Below, piece by piece: positions 26,523-37,849 of a stretch of DNA of 64,000 bases (its first letter is position 1; every line of letters starts with the position of its first letter). Source of the DNA: Sinotaia quadrata (lineage: Eukaryota > Mollusca > Gastropoda > Architaenioglossa > Viviparidae); contig CM054179.1 of the NCBI GenBank assembly GCA_028829895.1, forward strand, positions 46,881,891 through 46,945,890, given 5' to 3'. Position numbers and translations under genes: made by a program. The notes under the pieces are model-generated. The model saw nothing but the letters and a program-made list of their open reading frames with translations, was not told the origin of the DNA and did no database searches.

Positions 26523-26611
26523 TCAGTCTTCATCATCATCCACTCTGGCAATGGCTTCACTGGCATTCACAACTGTGGCAAGATCTTCCTGGCTTGCTTT
26601 GAGGCGCTCTC
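26523..26611 (-). CDS. CCDC12: CCDC12 terminal coding exon 5
   Basis: Encodes RERLKASQEDLATVVNASEA followed by IARVDDDED and TGA. Acceptor is CTTGCAG. Confidence 0.95.
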
Positions 26612-29600
26612 CTGCAAGACATTAAACGCACATACTGAATACTCAAATGCTAAGAGGAAAAATGCAATGCAAATTACAATGACAAAAATTCAATTCAGGT
26701 TTTTCCCTTAGGTGTATGACAATCAACCTAATCAATAAATTTAATTTTCATTTTCTTTCATAATTTGGCAAAATAACGTGTGTGTGTGTGTGAGAAGCAA
26801 CACTAAAATAAAAATTAACTTATTAAAAACATGAAAGTTACATATATTTTGAGAATAAAAAAATGCAAGTAAATTTGGTACACTAATTACAACTTTTTTA
26901 GATAATGCTGAATCAGGAAATGTGTATATTCTCAAAACAAGTATTACAAGCGTCATACGTTTCTCTATCTTACCCAGGCAGCTTCCTCACTTTTAGGTTA
27001 GTGATGATACAAGAACATATGGGGAAAACAAAGGCATCTAGCTGTTCTCTTTCTGTTTCTTAACAATTAAGGTAAGTCACTAAATAAGTGCAGGTCTCAA
27101 GTGAAAGATGAAATAAAACAATAAAATTTTACAGTCTACTGGCTTTCACTTTGTGTTAGAACGGGGCAAAATGGCACATTATTTATAGTAAAATAAACTT
27201 AAAATGTATTACAATGGCATATACTTTGACTTAAATAATTGTGCAGTTAGTCTCTATTTATTTATAAAGCTTTCCAATCAATTCTAGGATACCCCTGGCA
27301 TGATAAAATTAATGAAATGCCTAGACAATATACTGTTCATGCAGCAACCATGACATCTGTATTCAACACTTGGCAACCACATAAAACTGTATTTAACAGA
27401 CTGCATACAACAAATTTTAAAACATGCTGACTCATGTTTGAAAGAAATTATTTTTAAATAGTTCCCTTCACATTTGAAATTGTGGATGACTTTACAATGC
27501 AATATAAAATAACTTAAAACAGGTATTTTTCTCATCTCACTGGCACTAATTACCAGTTATACTCCTTCCAGAAATCCTATCTAAATTCAATTGCATTACA
27601 GATAAGTTAACTTTATTCTAAACAATTCAAGAAATATTAAAAATATTTTATAATATATCTATTTATAGCTTCTTCCCTCCACCCACATAAGAAAAAAAAG
27701 AAATAAAAAAGCAACTTTGAAACTGAGCGTACAGCCATTGTCATAGCAGAAAGATTGAATGTTTTAAGAATGAGCATATCTCTATAGACCAAAATCTGTT
27801 ATAGAATTCAAAAGTGCTCTAATATTTAATTACATATTATTTTTAAAAAATAATAACAATAAATAAAAATTTACTAATCAATTCTGCAATGGCTCTCTGT
27901 GTCCGACGCTCCAACTTTTCAAGTTTTTTGGCAGCCTCACGCTTTAAATCCCAGTCTGGTTTCCTGGGAGCAAGATTTGTCAGATCCTGCACAGAGAAAA
28001 CAAAAACAATAATTGCCATCTTTTATAAATCTTCCTTATTTTCATGAGAAGTTCACTAATGAACATAACAGCTCCCATGAGGGGAATATATATCACTGTT
28101 ACAAATGGCTGACTCAGCATATCCAGCTTGCGCTCTAGACACCATCTTCAAGACCAAAGTAGAATATTTCAAGATGCTGCCAGCACAATACCCAGATAAT
28201 ATAAAAATGCATGGAGTCTAAGAAAGAATCCACTTATAAAAGTAATATTTTAGCAATTATTATTGCCAAAGACGTGGATTTGGCTGTTAGAAAAGGATGT
28301 GAAAGTTTTCTAACCATAAACCTGAATTTTCATTTGAAAGCGTGAATGAAATTACGTTAATCCTGTTGAGGTAACAAGAACTTTGAATATAATGCAAGTG
28401 AGATTAGGTTAAACCTGATGAGTAATGTAAACTTAAATATATATCTTACTGAGAGTGAATTAATTTCATCCTGTTCAGGTAACAAGAACTAAGAATGTCT
28501 TACTGTGAGTGAGATTAGGATAATCTCATTGAAATAATGAGAACTTTGAATATCTATCTTATCATGAGGAAAAAAAGAATAATTATTTCTATATAATGGT
28601 GCACATTCACAATGTCAATCACTCTTTCATAAAATAAAGCTGATAAAATAAACATGTATTTAGTAAGTATACCAATATTGGCAATAATAAATAAATATTC
28701 ATAAAGAAGTTTACAAAATTACATTTTAATTCTCTATTATCCATAGTACCCATTAATGTTTCTTCTTCTTCTTTTTTTGATTTAAGAAACACTGAAACTT
28801 TTTCCAGTTGTCAAATAAAATTAATTACAGCCAAGTTTAATTTTGATGAAAACAAAAAAAATCTGAACGAAAACTGTTCTGAAACATGCAAAAGTACCAA
28901 TGCTTGAACTATGCAAGTTTGTTAGTTTATGACAAAATTAAAAGAGTAAAGAAAATACTTAATACAAACAAAACAAAACGTGATGAATGCAGCACATGTA
29001 TTTTACAGTTATGCAGCAGATTACAAAATCTTTTAGATTCCCAAATGTGATGTCATGCTATAATTTATCGACTGCATACCCAATTCTAAATATAAACAAA
29101 ATGCAGCACATGTATTTTACAGTAATAATTAATGGTGAGCCACTTTACAGCAGATTTTTAGATTCCCAAATGTGATGTGATGCTATAATCTTATGACTGC
29201 CTACTCAATTCTTAACTGTAATCTAACAATATCATGTAGAGTAACAAAAATTTATAATCCAATCTATATCTGCATAATGTAATCTTGGAAAATCTGAAGA
29301 TTTCAGAGTGAAAGACTACTGGGATTAAAACAGGTAAAATGTTAATAATAGTCTGAAAAAAAAACTCACAGTGTTTAAATATAAAAACTATAGTTTCTAG
29401 AAGCAGTTGGTGCAGATACGATTTCTAGTTATGTCTGGTGACAATCTAAAAGAATTCTTCAGAAATTAATATCTGAATTAAGCAGATCAATCAGAAATCA
29501 TATGCACTCAGACACTAACTTGCTTATTTAGTCTAAAGCAAGAGTGTAGAAAGAACTGATTTCTACCCTATAATGATGGCAATAATAGAACTGTACAATA

Positions 29601-32600
29601 ACAATTCTCTGAGTTAATTTACTGTATATTTTAAAAATAAGACTTGCATCTCATGATTAGCATTCGATTAGCTTCCAGTGCTTCAGTAGGCAATCAGAAT
29701 TACCCTAAAAGTATTTAACAGACAGAATAAAACGTTTTTTTTGGAACTACAATACATTAAAAAAAAATAAATGTATTCTTAATGTTATTATTATTACTAA
29801 TTATAATATATATTCAACAGTAATATTCATATATTATCTAAACAAGTTTTGGTAATTCAGGAGTATTAAAAAGTGTGTAAATGTCAGATCAGTGTAACAA
29901 CTAGAATTTTACCTGGGATTTGATCTCAGCATGAAAAAAAATTTTTACAAGTCATTTTTTTTTTTTAAGAAAAGCACCCATTAACACTCCATTACAATAG
30001 GAAAAGAAAGCTTTTGGATAGTGGGAATGCTTACTGTTCACTAGGGTGGAAACATTTCTAAATATCAAGAGTCAGACTATTTTTCTTGGTCTACCGAGTA
30101 TTAATCCTTTTGCCAGATTAATCTCCATCAGTCTGTTCAAAGCCTGAATGAAGGGAATATAGATTCAGCAAATTTGTCTCCCCTAGAACGTAACGTTTCA
30201 TGCTGACCCACCCTTAAAATTTGATGACCAAACATCATTCGCAATAACTTGTTTGTATTTTTACCCAAGTCAAACACATAGGTTTTCTCAGGGCAGGATA
30301 GTTCATATTAACATGATATAAACTTAAGAAGACATGATTAAAAATTTAATTTAAATTTAAATAAATACAGACTAAACAAGGGGTAGGTCATTAAAAGATT
30401 ATTAATGGCGGCGAATTCAGAGTTGTACATAAAGTTACTCAGAAGCATGGAAAACATTTATGCTGCTAATGGTCTATAAAAAAGTTGAGAGTTCTTGAGA
30501 ATGCCAAACAATTTATTAGCTGAAATGGTACAGAATAATGTTCTCAAAGAAATCAGAACTAAAATATTTGTATCTTAAGAAACAGTAAAATTTACAGTGT
30601 AAGGATATGCTCAAATGATTATGGACTCACAACAAAACTAACATTTTGGAACATCTCCTTTAACCAGGCATGAGCATTTTAGGTAGCTTTGGCCTGTTTT
30701 AAGGAAACTTAGTGGTCCACGACTTGGATTGTATATTTCCACAGGTATATTGGAAAGAACTGGATAGACAAGAGTGCAATTTATTGTGAATTTGGTCATC
30801 CCAATCTTGTTGCCAGATAGATGCAACATAATTGGGAACACAGAATTTAACATCAGAAAAGTGGATATATCCTATAAGTGACAAGTTACCTAGAGCCACT
30901 TTTGCTGCAGCATCAGCAAGGTCATTGCTTTGTATACCAATATGACTGAATCCAAGTATTTCATTAATTTGGTGATAGTTAAAGCCACAATTCTTTAAAG
31001 CTAATAAGACTGAAAGGGAGTCTGAGAGAATTAAAAAGTTAGAGGAGTTGGAAACATAAATATGTTTTAAGGCTAAGTAAGAGTAGGCTTTTGGATTCTG
31101 CTGAAAATATTGACCTATGATTTAGAAGACAACATGAGGGATATGCTGTTTTAGGGTAGAGTGGCAACTGCAACCTGTTTACCTATTCTAGATCCATCAC
31201 AAAAAATACATTCAAAGCCAATCAAAAGTAATTAGGTTTCCCTTTTCCTGACTTATGTTAAATCAAGAAGTATTTCAATGTCCTGCACCATCCAAGGAAG
31301 AGTCTTTGTCATAAAAATGGGGTTATATCATGATCAAGCTTGATATTTGCTGTCTTTCAGTAAGGCTGATGCCTGGGAGGTGGAGGGAAGTATTTCATTG
31401 GGATAGACCTGAAAGTAGGAGTCATTATGTATGAATAAAGAGTTTAAACCTGGGTTGGTTGGTTGGGGTTGATTTTAATACACAGTTATAAGTTTAATTT
31501 AATTCTTCTTTGCTTTAGGGAAGGTTTCTTTTATAATTGCAGGCAAGCTATGGGCAGGCAATGTCCTAAATGTGCAGAGGAGAGCCAAAAGCCCTGATGG
31601 TGCATGGGTCTAACAGTTTTAAATATGATTTATGTGCAGATCCATATACAACATCCATAATCTAGAGTGGACAAGGGCTTTGTATAGATTATGCAAAAAG
31701 CTCTATCCCAGGGATGCACAAACTTTTTAGAGGGCCATATTTCCAATTGATAGTGCATGGAGGGCCACCACATGGATGGCTCGGTAGAAAAAACAACACA
31801 AATAATGTGCTTACATTCGTAATAATAGTAACATCCAAAAGTCCTCTGGGGGCCGCATGTGACCCGCAGTTTGTGCACCCCTGCTCTATCCGAACCCCAA
31901 TCAGAGTGAGCAACTATAGGTAAAATATTTAAGGTTCTTTGTCAATTTTAAGGTACTTAATATGATTAAGAAAGGTAAGCTTTTTATTAAAAATTATGCC
32001 CAGATAGTTTTTTCTACAACATCAATAGTTATAGTGTCTAATGTTAAACCTGGGTCTGTATGGAGACTCCTCAGTCTACAGAAACGTATAAAAGATGCTT
32101 TAGAAGAGGAGTAGGTATGCAAGGGTGTGCCTCTATTCGTTCATAGCCTGCAATAAGTGAGGGAGAATTGATGGGCTGCTGAATGTCAGAATGAGAAAAG
32201 GTGTGTAGAGCAGATTCTTTTTACACAGACAACACCCTGATCTTCAAATTCAAGTGTAAATTCATCACCCCAGTTGACTGAATAACATCTTTAGAAAAAT
32301 TTAGGGCTTTGTGTGGATAAACGTTGATGGGCTAAAGCTTTTGTTTTTAGTAAGTTTTTGTCACATTCTATTAGAAGGTTTCCACTTTCAAGTCTCTTAA
32401 CATTTCTGGCACAACCAACCATTCCCTCTACAGACTTTTTAAAGGCAAATGAAGAAGGTTATCTCTATCCGATGAATGCACCATCAAGAAATGTGGAAAA
32501 GAACCAAGTTCTTCATCTCGAACTGTCCAAATCCAATGTAGACGTGTGCAGATGCATTTTTTTCCTGCTTTTTCCAATATTAGAGTTATTTTATTTTATT

Positions 32601-35600
32601 AACATGAACCCCCACTTGCCACCAAGTGCAAAAAAAAAGGGGTGCATATTTTGGCACCTCAAAGTACCCTGCATGAAGGTTATCACAGTAATACACTCAG
32701 TGGTCTCAATCACTGACCCTAAGCCAACTCTTTCTATGACAGGATTGCCTTGTAAGAACAAATACATATTGAGAGAGAATTTGGAAATAATTTATTAATA
32801 ATAATAATAGTAATAGTTAAGGAATATTCTGATATTGCTAATTAATAATATTGATGAAAGAAGTGAAGAAAGTAACTGTGCAGTTTGAGCTTCCTGTCAT
32901 AGGGCTTGACAAAATGACTAGCCAGTTGATTGGATCGGGCCTCTCCAACCTCTTCTCTAGGTGAAATTAGAGCCAAAGAGATGTGTTGCACTGGCCTGGT
33001 TAGCAGCCAGGTGCAATATTCAATCACCAGGATCTCTTCATCCTCTAACACAGGTTGCAGTGCATGGCAAACATGCTGTCCCCATTAGTCATCTTTTACG
33101 ACATGCAGGAAGATGGTAGATCCATATACAACACATCCATAATCTAGTCTAGAGCGGACAAGGGCTCTGTATAGATTAAGCAATTCAGTTCTATCAAAAT
33201 CCCAATCTGTGTGAACAAGGAAGTATTCTGTATAAACCAGAATCTCACAGGTTCCTTCACAATAAAGTAAGCTAATTATTTATTTAACCTTAAGCAAACC
33301 AAATTCTTTTTTTTCATTGCTAGATTGAGCAGTACATACCAATTCTGAAATAAATTTTTAAATAAAAAAGTTAAATTTTCACCCATTTTATCTAAGTAGA
33401 TACTAAATATATTACTTTATCTGTTGAAAATAACCTTTAATAGTTAAATAATTAAATAAATATTTAAAGGTAAGATGTGAAAAATATTTTTAGTGAACTT
33501 TATGGCTTATAACTTGCCCAATTTTTTTTATTAAATTCATGTATTATTATACGAATATAATTTTATATGAATATATATAGGCAACATATATATTTTTTAG
33601 TGAAATAATAATTTCACTCATATACAAGTTTAAATCTTGTGAACAATATAGCAGAATGGCCAATGATGTGAAAGATAACTATCATTATTGTCATAATAAA
33701 ATATATAAATCTGCAAACTTATGAATAAAGAACAAATTTGGGAACTACAACACAAACGGCAAACCCATTAAATTTATTGTCAATAAAAGTACTCTTATAA
33801 TTCTTTGATTTTGAGTTAGACTTCTACAATTTAAAAAATCAAACCTTAAATAAATGGATTCCAATATTAAATATTTCAATAATGCAATAAACTAGTTTAA
33901 TAAAAAATGAAAGACACATTTTCAAATCTGAAAATGCTACTTCACAAGTATGAGATTTACATTTTGACTTAATTTTGCAACAAGCTTCAGTTCACAAATA
34001 TTTATTATGTTCAAAAATAATAAAATAAAATACCACACTACTTTATACTGAGGAAAATCAAAAATGAAGGTTCCAATTGTTAAAAAAATTAAAATCAATA
34101 GCTGTCATATGATTTTCGAAGCCTTTAAATTGTCTTCTATTTTCTGATAAAATTTGGAAGAGATCCCAAAATTGCCATTATCTTGACCACTACATACTAC
34201 TAATTATCTGCTTTTATAAACTTCCTGAAATCATCTTTTGATTTAGGAATCTTTTAAAATTACTGTTACCAGTTGATCAGCAGTATTTGCAAACCAACCA
34301 ACCAAAAACTTGTGTTGCATAAAATAATTCTTTTAGAACTGACTGAACAACAAATTCAAAATGGCCATGATTCAAAAGAAGCCAGGTTCTGGATTTGGAA
34401 TATGTTTTAAATTAGTCACATCCAAAGTTCAGATGCTCCAAGCTGGAATTCTCAGATGCCTATATCTGACTAAAATGCAACTCATCTTTGTATGTAATCA
34501 ACCAAATGAATCAAAGTGTTCTCTCTTTCAAAAAAAAATAGATATAGCTTTAAATAGACAAATCAATCAACTTTCCTTACCACTTCATTTACAACATGCT
34601 CAGATTTCCCTGCCTCCAACTGGGATTTCACCTCTGCTGCCACTGAAATATAAATATATATCTCTCATAATTTCAACATTTATGATGTGTATTATAAATC
34701 TGTAGTGTGCTCTAAGAAAGCATTATTAAATTTACAACTTTACAAGATGCTGCTGCACTTTTGCCCACACAACTCTTTAAAAAATAAATAAATGTTTATT
34801 TATTTAAAAATCTTTAATAAGTGGCATTTGATTTTAAATTCTCACTTTATTTCAAGGTATATACTTTATCTCCTTTAAGCCAAGCATAATAAATAAATAA
34901 TGCATTACACGATAATGATATAAGAAATAAATTCTTGGGCTATAGCAATACTGTTCTAGAGTCCTTTAGAAAACTCCAATAGAATCAGTTCAAATTTCTG
35001 AAATTCCTTTCTCACCAAAGACTTCTAAATCTCAGATCAACACTGGCAGTGTCAAACCTTGGAAGATTCTAATTTAACTTCCACATGGAACATCAAGGAC
35101 TAAAAATTAAAATGTAACAAGACAAAATTAGACTGATAACTAACATATTTACAAGAAAATAAAACAAGTTCCATTACTCACTCAGAGTCAAAAATGTCAA
35201 TATTTACTATATCATGCAGTCAGTGTTTGACATTTTGTATCACTAATATAGTATCTTTTCATAAAATTAAGAAAAATACTATGTACGCATGTTAGACTGT
35301 AAATCTAATTCAGATTGAATGAAAACAATACAAAATAAAATCTATCAGAACTGATGTTTATAGAGTGTTTACTGCAACCTACAATCTTAGGATTCGAAAG
35401 TATCATAATTCCCATATATTCCACAGAGGGTACTTTTTAAAAAATTGTTATTACTGCCTATAAACAAGCATACCATCGCCTGGCTTAATCCGAGGTAAAG
35501 CACCTTCCTGGAGTTCTTCTGCTTGAGGTCTATAGCTGCGGAAAACTGGCCTGAAAATTAAACATGAGAAATTTTCTTCATAATGTTACATGCAATTAAT

Positions 35601-37396
35601 ATAATTAATATTATCCAGTGTTATTATTACTATATCAGTTATCTTTAAAATTAAACAAGACAGCATCTTAAAGTAAATAAATACAAAGACCTTGAGAGAA
35701 TTTGTATAATTGAAAACTTTTTCAACCTTAACTTAAATAGTCATGTCAGTTTTAATCCCAAAGGGTTTAAATTGCCACTGTATGCAACATATGACCCCTT
35801 TGTACTACTCTGGTTGAGTATAACAATCTCACAAACAATAACTAATTCATGTTTAATCCAAAGAGATCCAGCTGATGATTATTAAAGAATCTGTTACAGT
35901 GTTAGTGTTTCCACACAGGTATCCCTAATTTATTTTACCACTAAATTCCATCTGATATAGTCTAAAACTGGATGAAAGTCATCTCACAGATACCAGTACG
36001 AGTATATGATATAAGACCTCTATACTAAGTTTTAGTAATTTAATTAATTACTAGTTTGGTAATTTAAACTAATTATTTCATCCAAATTATTATGCTAAAA
36101 TAAAAAATATATTTTGATACATGAGTTCAACTAAGATGGGTTGAAACAGATATTTACAAGCAAAGAAACTAGCATGATAATAAAGAGCTCATAAAACAGT
36201 GCAAATGACTTATAAAATGTCATATTTTGAACTGGATTATAATAATTATATGTAAATAACACTAGTTTTACAGATCCCACAAGTATAACTGTCAGTCAAC
36301 AGGCAGTGCATCACTGAATGTGAAAGGAATTCACAATCAGAGGGAAAACAGCAGGAAAAACTTCTTTTGTAAACCACTCACAAAATCACATTATCAAAAC
36401 TAATAAAGTTAATATAAAAAAACTTTTTCTTTTAGTTTAACTAAAGTCAAAATTGTCCATTAAAACATATAGCCTACACCTTTATTTCTACTAATTTTCT
36501 AATAAGCTTCAAGCACTTGTAATAAGTTAAACATTCTTAAGGATCAACAGAAATATTTCAGTGACCAAGGGTGGACTCAAATTCATGACCTGCTTATAAA
36601 ACCAGCACCACTACATCACAACCACCAACCTAAAAATGTAAAATAATACTACTTTTATATGTGCTTTATACTTATATTTACTATTATTTGTATTAAATAC
36701 TATCTTACTGCCCTTAGTACATTTTACTACAATTGTGGTCTATTGTACTAAATTAGTAAATATAAGATTTAATTAATATGAATATCATAGAACTGTATAT
36801 ATTACTAAAAAAAAAGACAGTCTGTTGAATTTATGAAAAAGGATTTGTTACATACCAGTTATTTTTGTTGGCCTTGAGCCGGAGTTTTCAATTATTGGTA
36901 AACTTTATTAATAAGACATTTGTAATAATACAACACAAATTAATAATGTTACTAAACTTAACAGTGATAAGAGAAAAGAAAGAAAATACTTATTTATAAC
37001 CGTTCTAACAGATTCATCTACAGCAATAAACGCCCTATCTATACTCTAGTAGTGCTTGTAACTTAAAAAAAAAAATAAGCTCACTTAAAAAAAAAAAGAA
37101 ATTAAATAAACATGAGATATCAACTTATACTATATGCAATAATTCATAATATAAATGTTTATATGTTCATGTAATGTGCAAATGTAAGGATGCACGCGAC
37201 GGTCTAGAATCCTTAAAGAAGTATGAATGTGAAATATAGCTTTATACCGAGGAAGTTTTTCTTTTTCTGTCTCTTCGGAATCTTGTTTTTCGGTAACAGT
37301 TTCTTTTTCATCATCCGCCTTTGACTTTCTTGCAAAAGCACGCAGTCGCTCTTTTCGTTTCCGTGCCTCTTCTTCAAGGGTACCGACCGTAGCCAT
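26523..37396 (-). CDS. CCDC12: CCDC12 / cwf18-type splicing factor, 5 coding exons, 162 aa
   Basis: Small spliceosome-associated coiled-coil protein; the family (human CCDC12, yeast cwf18) is found in activated spliceosomes. Coding exons (minus strand): 37248-37396, 35474-35550, 34581-34642, 27875-27986, 26523-26611. All introns are GT-AG, the total is 489 nt, and the human protein is 166 aa. Diagnostic blocks are LEEEARKRKERLRAF near the N-terminus and LTNLAPRKPDWDLKREAAKK followed by LEKLERRTQRAIAELIRERL. The C-terminus is acidic (VDDDED). I chose the ATG at 37396 (context GAGATGG, matching human MEATTAGVGRLEEE). An in-frame ATG three codons upstream at 37405 has a poor context and would add MQE. 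The middle (SYRPQAEELQEGALPRIKPG) is less conserved. Intron 3 (27987-34580) hosts the LINE and MITE remains. Confidence 0.96.
27875..27986 (-). CDS. CCDC12: CCDC12 coding exon 4
   Basis: Carries the family signature DLTNLAPRKPDWDLKREAAK followed by KLEKLERRTQRAIAELI. Acceptor is CTGTGCAG; donor is TTA/GTAAAT. Confidence 0.96.
28340..28565. repeat. Degenerate ~65-bp tandem repeat, about four units
   Basis: Recurring words GAGTGA.ATTA..TTAATC.TGTTGAGGTAACAAGAACTTTGAATAT; in CCDC12 intron 3. Confidence 0.6.
28984..29218. repeat. ~115-bp tandem duplication
   Basis: Two adjacent units, each beginning AATGCAGCACATGTATTTTA and containing TTTTAGATTCCCAAATGTGA. Differences are scattered, so the duplication is not recent. 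Confidence 0.8.
30600..32450 (-). mobile_element. Dead, internally deleted non-LTR retrotransposon (Jockey/I-like)
   Basis: Read on the minus strand, the pieces run in order, with stops and frame changes throughout. An ORF1 (gag-like) part at about 32450-32110 has NVKRLESGNLLIE, then in another frame VNVYPHKALNFSKDVI, then LIAGYERIEAHPCIPTPL. The end of the reverse transcriptase follows at about 32000-31884 and 31708-31530 (VAHSDWGSDR, then YKALVHSR and a broken DYGC block). An RNase H-like domain at about 31215-30690 has FCDGSRIGKQ, ILSDSLS and GIQSNDLADAAAKVALGN. Most of the endonuclease and polymerase is missing. A hAT MITE is inserted inside it. Confidence 0.75.
31709..31883 (+). mobile_element. 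hAT MITE copy 2 (175 bp, 8-bp TSD), nested in the LINE
   Basis: Starts CAGGGATGCACAAACTTTTT and ends CAGTTTGTGCACCCCTG, forming clear terminal inverted repeats. Exact 8-bp duplications ctctatcc flank it (31701-31708 and 31884-31891). The interior matches copy 1 at 22250. It splits the reverse-transcriptase remnant, so it is the younger insertion. Confidence 0.95.
32842..33110 (-). repeat. Dispersed repeat of unknown type
   Basis: A stretch less AT-rich than its surroundings, between two LINE fragments, with sharp changes in composition at both sides. The minus strand holds a 69-codon frame (VQHISLALISPREEVG and onward). I take it for an older inserted repeat rather than a gene. Confidence 0.4.
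33112..33230 (-). mobile_element. Second LINE reverse-transcriptase fragment
   Basis: The minus strand reads in one frame WDFDRTELLNLYRALVRSRL then DYGCVVYGS, the conserved C-terminal motif of Jockey/I-type reverse transcriptase. It is better preserved than the homologous piece at 31640-31900 and is a separate insertion or a duplicate. Confidence 0.75.
34581..34642 (-). CDS. CCDC12: CCDC12 coding exon 3
   Basis: Encodes VAAEVKSQLEAGKSEHVVNE followed by V. Acceptor is ATTTCAG; donor is GTG/GTAAGG. Confidence 0.93.
35474..35550 (-). CDS. CCDC12: CCDC12 coding exon 2
   Basis: Encodes PVFRSYRPQAEELQEGALPR followed by IKPGD. Acceptor is TTTTCAG; donor is GATG/GTATGC. Confidence 0.93.
36540..36635 (-). 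repeat. Possible tRNA-derived SINE head or tRNA pseudogene
   Basis: The minus strand reads GTGATGTAGTGG (A-box-like) and, about 30 nt on, GAATTTGAGTCC (B-box-like), with a short CTG/CAG stem at the anticodon position. The cloverleaf is incomplete, so it is not a functional tRNA. Confidence 0.3.
37248..37396 (-). CDS. CCDC12: CCDC12 coding exon 1
   Basis: Residues 1-49 plus two bases, MATVGTLEEEARKRKERLRA onward, highly charged. Donor is CCTCG/GTATAA. Confidence 0.95.
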
Positions 37397-37849
37397 CTCC
37401 TGCATTCAGCATTTAGCAAATAGAGTTACCTTTCTTGTAATAGAAGAAAATTGTGCCAATGTTTGTAAATCTTAAAGACATAAAAATATTCAAGATTTTA
37501 GTTGCGTGCTTTGAAAAGCAAACCTTAAAAAATCTTAAGAGATTTTTATGTATAAAAAAAAAAAAAGGAAATTGAAGAAGTTAATGAATCGCGCACTAGT
37601 GCTCGACTGAAGTACTGACTCGATTTTTCAAGAATTATACTTAACCTTTGTACCAACTCGGATATATATAAATAATTAATAAAATAATTAAAATGAACAT
37701 TGGACTTAAGTTTTCTGTAATCAGATCGTTTACACTGTATTTATAAATTAGGTAAGGAATTTCACAAACATGCAACTGATGTAGCCGGCTTAATCTGGGT
37801 CATTATAATCACGCCATCTTGAATTTTGACTGTACCTTGTATTACCTTC
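37397..37849. promoter_or_regulatory. Putative bidirectional promoter, CCDC12 / unnamed plus-strand gene
   Basis: The 453 bp between the CCDC12 start and a plus-strand ATG. It contains CGCCATCTTG (37812-37821), the typical YY1-type element found just downstream of many animal start sites, on the side of the plus-strand gene. No TATA box is obvious. Confidence 0.45.
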
